Assembly: GCA_014361095.1 (NCBI GenBank)
Contig: JACIWF010000008.1
Location: forward strand, 1 to 20,374
Source of the DNA: Hadesarchaea archaeon
GTDB lineage: Archaea; Hadarchaeota; Hadarchaeia; Hadarchaeales; Hadarchaeaceae
DNA: 20,374 nucleotides
Direction: 5' to 3'
The notes under the pieces were generated by a model. That model saw nothing but the letters and a program-made list of their open reading frames with translations. It did not search any database and was not told the DNA's origin. Shown here piece by piece: positions 15,220 through 20,374 of the stretch (position 1 is its first letter; each line of letters starts with the position of its first letter). A program made the position numbers and the translations under genes.

Positions 15220-15849
15220 CTATTCACCGCCAGCCTTTGTTTCGAACTCCTCAACTTGGACTCCGAACGGCTGGTCTGGTAAAAGTTCGCCCCTCTCCCT
15301 GAGAACCTGTCTAGCGAGCAACCAAAACACCAACGCTAGCGCCTTGCGGCCCTTGTTATTGGTAGGAATAACCAGATCAACATCGGCTGTTTCATTGTCT
15401 GTGTCACAAAGCCCAACAACTGGAATGCCTACCTGGGCTGCCTCCCGTAAGGGCTGTTCATCCGCTATCGGGTCGGCAATGACCAAAACTTCTGGTTCCA
15501 TGTACCCTTTGTAATGGGCATTCGTGAAGGTTCCCGGGATAAATCTTCCGATCATGGGTATAGCCCCGGTCACCTCACAAAACCGCTGTGCCGGCCGCTG
15601 CCCGTACTGCCTCGCGGCAGCAACAACGATCTTGGATTTATTAAACCTCGCCAAGAACTTCCCGGCTACCGCTATGCGCTCATCCGTCTTCCTTATATCC
15701 AAGACATAAAGTCCATCGGGTCTAGCCCGAAAGATGAAAGGAGCCATGGCTCCGGTCTTTTGCCTAGTGCCTATGTGGACCCCGCTAGACAGGTAAACAT
15801 CGAATTCTATCAGACCTGCCGCTCCTTGACCAAATTCCGCCTCATTCAT
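15220..15849 (-). CDS. rps2: Ribosomal protein S2 (uS2)
   Basis: 209 residues, archaeal length. Recognised by YLSSGVHIGTRQKTGAMAPF, RPDGLYVLDIRKTDERI, VVAAARQYGQRPAQRF, FIPGTFTN, EPEVLVIADPIADEQPLREA and the IPVVGLCDTDNET segment. The archaeal and SA-type form lacks the bacterial coiled insertion. ATG 15849 overlaps the enolase TGA as ATGA, suggesting coupled translation. Confidence 0.96.
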   Translation of the reverse strand: MNEAEFGQGAAGLIEFDVYLSSGVHIGTRQKTGAMAPFIFRARPDGLYVLDIRKTDERIAVAGKFLARFNKSKIVVAAARQYGQRPAQRFCEVTGAIPMIGRFIPGTFTNAHYKGYMEPEVLVIADPIADEQPLREAAQVGIPVVGLCDTDNETADVDLVIPTNNKGRKALALVFWLLARQVLRERGELLPDQPFGVQVEEFETKAGGE

Positions 15850-17108
15850 CTCAATCCACTCATCCTTGCCTTATTTCCCAATTCTTCCTCTATGCGAATC
15901 AGCTCATTAAGCTTAGCGATTCTCTCACCACCGACTACGCCCGTCTTTATCATCGGACAGTGCCAAGCCACTGCAAGGTGGGCAATCGTCTCATCTGTAG
16001 TTTCCCCCGAGCGGTGGGAGATTACTGGCACATATTTATTCCGTTTTGCCAGCTCAACCGCTTTAAAGGTATCGGTCAGCGTGCCAATCTGGTTGGGCTT
16101 GATGATAATCGCGTTTGCCGCCTTAGACCTGATTCCAATCTCAAGCCTTCTGACGTTGGTTACGAAAAGATCATCCCCACAGATCAGACATTTATTCCCT
16201 GCCTTCCTCGTCAGCTCGGCAAATCCCTCAAAATCTGTCTCATGAAGGGGGTCTTCAACATAGAATAGCTTAAATTTTTCAATTAAGCTCAGGATAAAAT
16301 CGAGTTGTTCCCCGCGATCTCGTGTTACGGCCTCTCGCTTGTAAACGTACAGATCTCTCTCGCTGTCATAGAAGCTGCTCGCCGCCAGATCAAGAGCCGG
16401 CCTTACTTCAATGCCGACCTCTTGACTGACCAACTCACAGGCTTCAGCGAGAAACTCGAGCGCACCTTCATTACAAATGTTGGGTGACCAAGCACCTTCG
16501 TCGCTCTTCCCTCGGGTGAACGAACTATTTGCCTCGCTGAACATCTCACCAACTTTTTTGTGAACCCTAGCATTGGTAAAAATGGCCTCTGAGACCTTTC
16601 TAGCTCCGGTGGCTATCACGAGATATTCCTGAATATCGGGCGCATATCCTCCCGCGTGTTTGCCTCCGCCGATAACGTTTCCCAGAGGATAGGGAAGCTC
16701 AAATCCTTCCCTCCCGCCAAGATGCTGATAAAGCGGCATTTTTTTAGCCAAAGCAGCGGCCTTGGCCACAGCCATGGAAATGGCCACGGTGGTGTTGCCG
16801 CCCAAGACAGATAAATTTGGAGTCCCATCCAACTCGCGAAGAGTTTCATCCACCCTGGCCTGATCAAAGGCATCGAGCCCGGACAACTTGGGTGCGATCT
16901 CAATGACCTTTTCTAAAGCTTTGTCGACTCCACCTGCTGGAAAATCGACCGCCTCTAGCTTGCCCTTGCTCGCCCCGCTGGGTGCCGCTGCCCTGCCATA
17001 GAATAAATCGCCTTTATTATCGCGAACTCCGACCTCTACTTCAATAGTGGGGTTACCGCGACTGTCCAATATTTTCCTAGCTTTCAGGCTCGATATTACT
17101 GCTTCCAT
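15846..17108 (-). CDS. eno: Enolase
   Basis: 420 residues. Interconverts 2-phosphoglycerate and phosphoenolpyruvate in glycolysis and gluconeogenesis. Seen: N-terminal ARKILDSRGNPTIEVEV, AAPSGASKG, GGGKHAGGYAPDIQEYLV, the metal ligands in YVEDPL and CGDDLFVTN, the catalytic Lys in IIIKPNQIGTLTDT, and SHRSGETTD near the end. ATG 17108 follows GAGGT by five bases. It lies 69 bp downstream of tRNA-Trp on the same strand. In related genomes rpoN and rpoK usually precede enolase; here a tRNA and a divergent gene do, so enolase probably heads the protein-coding run to gltX. Confidence 0.97.
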   Translation of the reverse strand: MEAVISSLKARKILDSRGNPTIEVEVGVRDNKGDLFYGRAAAPSGASKGKLEAVDFPAGGVDKALEKVIEIAPKLSGLDAFDQARVDETLRELDGTPNLSVLGGNTTVAISMAVAKAAALAKKMPLYQHLGGREGFELPYPLGNVIGGGKHAGGYAPDIQEYLVIATGARKVSEAIFTNARVHKKVGEMFSEANSSFTRGKSDEGAWSPNICNEGALEFLAEACELVSQEVGIEVRPALDLAASSFYDSERDLYVYKREAVTRDRGEQLDFILSLIEKFKLFYVEDPLHETDFEGFAELTRKAGNKCLICGDDLFVTNVRRLEIGIRSKAANAIIIKPNQIGTLTDTFKAVELAKRNKYVPVISHRSGETTDETIAHLAVAWHCPMIKTGVVGGERIAKLNELIRIEEELGNKARMSGLR

Positions 17109-17165
17109 AATTTACCTCAAAAAATATTCCTGCTGCGGCTTAAGAAAGTTGTTGTAGGAGCCATT

Positions 17166-17170
17166 AAAAA
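17166..17170 (-). terminator. Oligo-T after tRNA-Trp
   Basis: The minus strand has TTTTT eight bases after the tRNA CCA end, consistent with archaeal U-run termination. The same bases (TTTTTAATGG) could serve as a weak TATA element for enolase about 60 bases downstream. Confidence 0.4.
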
Positions 17171-17215
17171 CTATTTGTGGTGGGGCCGCCAGGATTTGAA
17201 CCCGGGTTCGCAGGT

Positions 17216-17273
17216 CTCTTCGCACCGCTCCAATGGGTCATCATCCTCACGTCAGCAGACCCACGACGGTCCA
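17216..17273 (-). other. tRNA-Trp intron 2 (37/38), box C/D-like
   Basis: 58 nt at the canonical archaeal position. Anticodon-loop bases CTCC can pair with GAAG near the 3' splice site (one C/A mismatch), giving bulges AG|T and AG|A for the splicing endonuclease. Inside are CTGA (17255-17252) and ATGATGA (17244-17238), a D'-C' arrangement seven bases apart. The following TTGGAGC is complementary to the anticodon loop. Euryarchaeal tRNA-Trp introns are known to carry box C/D guides for 2'-O-methylation of this tRNA; terminal C and D boxes are not clear here. Confidence 0.7.
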
Positions 17274-17285
17274 CTGGAGCCTGCT

Positions 17286-17306
17286 TTTAGCCCAGACAGT
17301 GCTGGA
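17286..17306 (-). other. tRNA-Trp intron 1 (position 25/26)
   Basis: 21 nt. A bulge-helix-bulge motif fits exactly: exon TAGC pairs with intron GCTA (four base pairs), bulge 1 is AC|T and bulge 2 is AA|A, each cut after its second base, and the intron folds by CCAG/CTGG around a six-base loop. The outer exon helix has only two pairs. Removal restores A26 and the normal junction of D-stem and anticodon stem. Confidence 0.85.
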
Positions 17307-17357
17307 GTGCTAGCCAAGCTACACCACGGCCCCACAGACCAGTAATTTGCACCTAGA

Positions 17358-17366
17358 CTTAAAAAA
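17358..17366 (-). promoter_or_regulatory. TATA-like box for tRNA-Trp
   Basis: The minus strand reads TTTTTTAAG, centre about 29 bases before the mature tRNA 5' end at 17333, so transcription would start within a few bases of the tRNA. Confidence 0.5.
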
Positions 17367-17401
17367 CCTCTGAAACATCCTGACTAAGGCTGAAGTGGCC
17401 C

Positions 17402-17409
17402 ATTTAAAT
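17402..17409 (+). promoter_or_regulatory. TATA box for deoxyhypusine synthase
   Basis: ATTTAAAT has its centre about 37 bases before ATG 17442. Start of transcription near 17430 leaves a leader just long enough to include the GGAG ribosome-binding site (17431-17434). Confidence 0.5.
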
Positions 17410-17441
17410 CCGGACAGACTGAATTTTCTAGGAGCGGTCAT

Positions 17442-18365
17442 ATGGAAAGATGGGTCAGGCACATTCAGCTGAAGCCGGACATCAGCATCAAAGAACTGGT
17501 AAAAGAGATGGGAAAATGTGGTGTTTTCAGCGCTGGTCGTGTGGCCAAAGCTGTGGAAATCTACCGCGAAATGCTCAGGAAAAAATCAACCATCTTCATG
17601 GGTGTGGGAGGGGCTGTTATCCCGGGTGGTTTAAGGAATGTGCTCGCTAGCGCAATCAGGGAAGATCTGGTCAATGTAATGGTGGTGACGGGAGCTAACG
17701 CCACCCATGATCTAATCGAAGCTTTCGGGGGACGGCATGTCCGAGGAAATGAACTTGTCGATGACGCCACGCTGCGCAGCAGAAGAATAAGTCGCATCTA
17801 CGATGTCTACGTCCCGCAGCGGGCATTTGAGATCTTTGAGGAAAAAATCCAACCGATATTCGCAAAGGTTTTTCGAGATGGTTCAAGAATCTCTTCCGCT
17901 GAGCTGCTGCGCAGAATCGGGCTTGAGCTTAATGATAAGAACTCATTCCTGAAGGCTGCCGCAGAGAAAGGAGTTCCGGTTTTCTGCCCCGCAATCGCCG
18001 ACTCAATACTTGGCCTTCAGGCTTGGCTCTACTCGCAAGAACATGAAGTGACCATAGATGTCCTGAAAGACATTAAAGAGATCTTCGAACTGGCCAGCGA
18101 AGCAAAAAACCCCGGGGCAGTTCTGCTCGGAGGTGGGGTGCCCAAAAACTTCATTTTTCAAAGCATGCTCCTGACACCGCGGTCGTTTGACTACGCGATT
18201 CAGATAACGATGGACCGGCCGGAACCAGGCGGGTTGAGCGGTGCCACCCTTGAAGAAGCCAAATCCTGGGGCAAAATTTCAAAAAATGCAAAAACCGTTA
18301 TGGTGATAGGCGATACAACGGTAATTTTGCCGATAATACTGGCTTCAGTGATGGAAAAAGGATGA
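17442..18365 (+). CDS. dys: Deoxyhypusine synthase
   Basis: 307 residues. Uses NAD+ and spermidine to transfer an aminobutyl group to a lysine of translation factor aIF5A, the first step of hypusine formation. Seen: FMGVGGAVIPGGLRNVL (52-68), VVTGANATHDLIEAFGG (81-97), FCPAIADSILG (181-191), LLGGGVPKNF (228-237), and the active-site block GGLSGATLEEAKSWGKI, whose Lys278 corresponds to the enzyme-intermediate lysine of human DHS. Transcribed away from tRNA-Trp. ATG 17442 has GGAG eight bases upstream. aIF5A itself is not in the window. DHS with aIF2-gamma and aIF5B gives the window a translation-factor theme. Confidence 0.96.
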   Translation: MERWVRHIQLKPDISIKELVKEMGKCGVFSAGRVAKAVEIYREMLRKKSTIFMGVGGAVIPGGLRNVLASAIREDLVNVMVVTGANATHDLIEAFGGRHVRGNELVDDATLRSRRISRIYDVYVPQRAFEIFEEKIQPIFAKVFRDGSRISSAELLRRIGLELNDKNSFLKAAAEKGVPVFCPAIADSILGLQAWLYSQEHEVTIDVLKDIKEIFELASEAKNPGAVLLGGGVPKNFIFQSMLLTPRSFDYAIQITMDRPEPGGLSGATLEEAKSWGKISKNAKTVMVIGDTTVILPIILASVMEKG

Positions 18366-18579
18366 TTGGTACCGACCACATCAAGTTTTCGAACACCTTT
18401 GGACGAACTTGCCACCGATTGACCACACCAACTATACTCTACAAATCAAAACGCCGCTCAACCGAGCTGCTCAACACCTTCCACCACTTTACGAAAATGA
18501 CTGAACCAAAACACAATCAATCAGAGAAAAGGCCCAAAAAATTGAAAACCTAATGACCAAGAAGAATTAACTTATAAGT

Positions 18580-19122
18580 GTGAAAGTCATCGGCATCGAT
18601 CTGGCTGGGTTGGAGGTCAATCCAAGTGGCTTCGCCATCTTGGTTGGTAAAAAAATCACTGCCAAGACGCTGCACACTGATGGGGAAATTTTAGAACACT
18701 GCACCATAATCAGACCAACAGTCATTGCGATTGACGCCCCGCTCAGCCTTCCCCGCCGCGGCAACCTCAGGGAAGCCGATCTCTCTTTGATCAAGCGGGG
18801 CTTTCGGGTTTTTCCTCCGAAATTCGGTGGCATGAAATCACTGACCACGCGGGGCATAAGACTGGCCAGAAAAATAAGAAAAAATAAAATCGACGTCATA
18901 GAGGTTCATCCGAGAACATCAGGTTTGATAATTTCTGGAACCGATGACAGGAAGAAGTGGATGGAGGAATTGAAGCAACGAGGTTATGAATTTAATGGTG
19001 GAACCAGTCGCCATGAAATCGACGCTGCCCTAGCCGCCCTGACCGGTTCACTCTATCTTAAGAATAAAACCGAAAAAATCGGGACTCCACAAGAGGGCAT
19101 CATTATCATCCCGAGAAAATAG
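18580..19122 (+). CDS. DUF429 family protein (predicted RNase H-like nuclease)
   Basis: 180 residues from GTG 18580. Family signatures are present: GIDLAG at 5-10 with Asp7, VIAIDAPLSLPRRGNLREAD (48-67) with Asp52 and Asp67, VFPPKFGGMKSLTTRGI, DVIEVHPRTSG, and a C-terminal RHEIDAALAALTGSLY with Asp148. The Asp pattern fits the RNase H-like fold proposed for DUF429; activity and substrate are not established. A CTTATAAG element lies only a few bases before the start, too close to serve this start, so an upstream promoter or readthrough from dys (214-bp gap) is likely. The last 17 bp overlap the convergent tfb gene, and a T-run follows. Confidence 0.85.
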   Translation: MKVIGIDLAGLEVNPSGFAILVGKKITAKTLHTDGEILEHCTIIRPTVIAIDAPLSLPRRGNLREADLSLIKRGFRVFPPKFGGMKSLTTRGIRLARKIRKNKIDVIEVHPRTSGLIISGTDDRKKWMEELKQRGYEFNGGTSRHEIDAALAALTGSLYLKNKTEKIGTPQEGIIIIPRK

Positions 19123-19996
19123 TATTTTTTATCCTCGCTGTGCTGTTGGAAAGGCTGGAAACTCCTACGCCCAACGTCGTCGCCAATTTTTTCAGGGTAA
19201 TTTTTTCACCCACGGCGCTGGAACCACAGTAAATAGCTATTGCGGCGAGAAAAAGTGGCGGCTTACCCTGAACAAATCTCTTGGGCAAAATATCCAGAAT
19301 CTCATGGGCCTTTATGATGGCCTCTCTGGATAAACCCAGCTGCGGGGCAAATCTATCGATAAAGCTCCCAGCGGAAACCCGGGGCAGTCTTAAACCGAGC
19401 TCCTTTGAGAACAGTTTAACATATCTGTGAACGCCTTTGAGAACCGCAGATCTGTCCAATCCAAAACGAACCGCCACTGCGTTTGCAATCTCATGGTCGG
19501 TCCTTGGTATGCCTCTCAACCTACATGCGGCCAGGATGAGCGCTGCCAGAACCTGGTGGGCGCTTCTGCCGGATGTCAGCTTTTTCGCCCTCGCCTTTCG
19601 ATAATAAGTGCAGATTTCAATTTTGATTCCTTTGGAAAGGGAGAGATCCTCGCAAATCTTGTCAAGGTCGATCAGAACCTCCCGAAGGCTTCTATCCTCC
19701 CAATCCATAACGCGGGCTCTTTGGTGGAGCAATTGCATCCTCCGCAGCCGGGCTCTTTCTGATGGAGGCAAATCTCGAGAAACGTTGAACCTGGAGCCGA
19801 GACCATAATCATGCTGAGTAACATCAAAACCTGATGAGAGGTCTGCGCGCTCCTTATTCTCACCTAATCCTGTCCTCCGCTCAGGCCCTGTAACATAAAG
19901 ACGCTCCAGTATCACAAAACCACAGCGGGTGCAGATCTGCTCGCCTCTGATATCGTCGTAAAGAACCGCGGAACTGCTGCACAGCGGACAGTTCAT
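19106..19996 (-). CDS. tfb: Transcription initiation factor B, divergent paralogue
   Basis: 296 residues. TFB bridges TBP-bound promoter DNA and RNA polymerase. The N-terminal zinc ribbon has Cys3, Cys6, Cys22 and Cys25. The two cyclin-like repeats begin near residue 104; the first has YYRKARAKKL, GRSAHQVLAALILAACRLRGIPRT and the second KRFVQGKPPLFLAAIAIYCGSS. The B-reader/linker differs from standard TFB: the usual GPEWRAF is GPERRTG, and TIHDKGLST is replaced by a related VTQHDYGLGS. ATG 19996 has GGAGGT seven bases upstream, overlapping the stop of the preceding reductase gene, so the two are coupled. Likely a specialised rather than the main TFB (inference). Confidence 0.88.
   Translation of the reverse strand: MNCPLCSSSAVLYDDIRGEQICTRCGFVILERLYVTGPERRTGLGENKERADLSSGFDVTQHDYGLGSRFNVSRDLPPSERARLRRMQLLHQRARVMDWEDRSLREVLIDLDKICEDLSLSKGIKIEICTYYRKARAKKLTSGRSAHQVLAALILAACRLRGIPRTDHEIANAVAVRFGLDRSAVLKGVHRYVKLFSKELGLRLPRVSAGSFIDRFAPQLGLSREAIIKAHEILDILPKRFVQGKPPLFLAAIAIYCGSSAVGEKITLKKLATTLGVGVSSLSNSTARIKNTIFSG
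19125..19130 (+). terminator. T-run after the DUF429 gene
   Basis: TTTTTT begins two bases after the TAG stop, consistent with archaeal oligo-T termination of the plus-strand transcript, inside the tfb coding region on the other strand. Confidence 0.4.
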
Positions 19997-20000
19997 CGGA

Positions 20001-20374
20001 CTACCTCCATTTAACCAACTTGGCAGCTGCTTCGCTGCCGAGAATTTTCAAAATCTCTTCATCCCCAACCAACTTTCTCGCCGAAACCTTTGGATTGAAA
20101 CCAAAAAACAAATCAACAAAAGCGCGCTGTAAACCGGACTTACCATCGAGCAAGGAAACAATGGCATCCATCTTTCGATCCTGAGAAACGCTCAAAGAAG
20201 AACGAAGAATACTTCCAATCTCAAAGTCCTGACCGAACTCCGCCCTCCAAATCCGGTCATATTCAGAAAGCCGTTTCTTTGAAACATCGCCTTCGGTAAT
20301 AGCGTCAACGGCAACCTTGCCTGCGATTTCCCCGCACTTCAGGGAATATAGCAGTCCCTGCCCAGTGAGGGGGT
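20001..20374 (-). CDS. Geranylgeranyl reductase family flavoprotein, C-terminal part
   Basis: Partial: 123 C-terminal residues, 5' end beyond the window. The visible start PLTGQGLLYSLKCGEIAGKV matches the P-x-TG-x-G-ILxxLKxGE region shared by archaeal geranylgeranyl reductases, FAD enzymes that saturate isoprenoid chains of membrane lipids. Then come AVDAITEGDVS and LSEYDRIWRAEFG, the typical helical C-terminus. The FAD-binding Rossmann motif lies outside. Other members of this large family reduce quinones or chlorophyll precursors, so lipid reduction is inferred. Upstream partner of tfb, with its TAG stop within the tfb ribosome-binding site. Confidence 0.82.
   Translation of the reverse strand, partial: PLTGQGLLYSLKCGEIAGKVAVDAITEGDVSKKRLSEYDRIWRAEFGQDFEIGSILRSSLSVSQDRKMDAIVSLLDGKSGLQRAFVDLFFGFNPKVSARKLVGDEEILKILGSEAAAKLVKWR

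Larger units (their letters stand above)
17178..17333 (-). tRNA. trnW: tRNA-Trp (anticodon CCA) with two introns
   Basis: Acceptor GGGGCCG/CGGCCCC, discriminator A, and an encoded CCA (17178-17180). D-stem GTGT/GCAC encloses AGCTTGGCTA; anticodon stem is GCAGG/CCTGC with loop CTCCAG-A, anticodon CCA at 17275-17277; variable loop is GAAC; T-stem CCGGG/CCTGG holds TTCAAAT. A 58-nt intron (17216-17273) lies after position 37 and a 21-nt intron (17286-17306) lies between positions 25 and 26. Removing both leaves a normal 74-nt tRNA plus CCA. A TATA-like box lies about 29 bases upstream. Confidence 0.92.

Noticed and set aside
18362..18553. 63-codon open frame after deoxyhypusine synthase
   Set aside because: Although its ATG overlaps the dys stop, the product is a low-complexity basic peptide without a hydrophobic core or a visible ribosome-binding site.

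Overview
The window is archaeal. It carries archaeal-type ribosomal proteins (S6e, S28e, L24e, L7Ae, archaeal S2), aIF2-gamma, aIF5B, the RNA polymerase Rpo7 subunit, a TFB transcription factor, deoxyhypusine synthase, an isoprenoid lipid gene set (isopentenyl phosphate kinase, type 2 IPP isomerase, geranylgeranyl diphosphate synthase, geranylgeranyl reductase), TATA boxes with short or no leaders, and an intron-containing tRNA. Gene order resembles Euryarchaeota such as Methanothermobacter (recalled, not searched). No methanogenesis gene is visible, so the lineage cannot be named from the sequence; a deep euryarchaeal or uncultivated lineage is an inference.

Region 1 (1-6264, minus strand) is a translation and transcription cluster read right to left: aIF5B, S6e, aIF2-gamma, an Fcf1-like PIN protein, a membrane pyrophosphatase (hppA) and Rpo7 (cut by the window edge). 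Genes overlap or nearly touch, which suggests one operon, although TATA-like boxes precede aIF2-gamma and Rpo7. The membrane pyrophosphatase sits where relatives keep a soluble pyrophosphatase.

Region 2 (6265-7128) interrupts the usual order between aIF5B and ndk. It holds four copies of a 16-bp palindrome, a small uncharacterised minus-strand ORF between copies 3 and 4, and a plus-strand gene with an apparently leaderless promoter that encodes only the N-terminal domain of exosome protein Csl4. This is the most accessory-looking part of the window.

Region 3 (7129-8410, minus) is L7Ae, S28e, L24e and ndk, with overlapping or abutting ends. The L7Ae leader contains a box C/box D (kink-turn-like) element against its Shine-Dalgarno sequence, suggesting autoregulation by L7Ae.

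Region 4 (8444-17333, minus) runs tRNA-Trp, enolase, S2, Memo, isopentenyl phosphate kinase, IPP isomerase, RNase J, GGPP synthase and GluRS. IPK, isomerase and GGPP synthase take isopentenyl phosphate to GGPP, the precursor of archaeal lipids. Mevalonate kinase, usually between Memo and IPK, is missing. The tRNA-Trp gene contains two introns, a canonical one with box C/D-like elements and a 21-nt one at position 25/26.

Region 5 (17402-20374): deoxyhypusine synthase and a DUF429 protein on the plus strand face a minus-strand pair, geranylgeranyl reductase (partial) followed by a divergent TFB. The 214-bp gap 18366-18579 holds no gene I can support.
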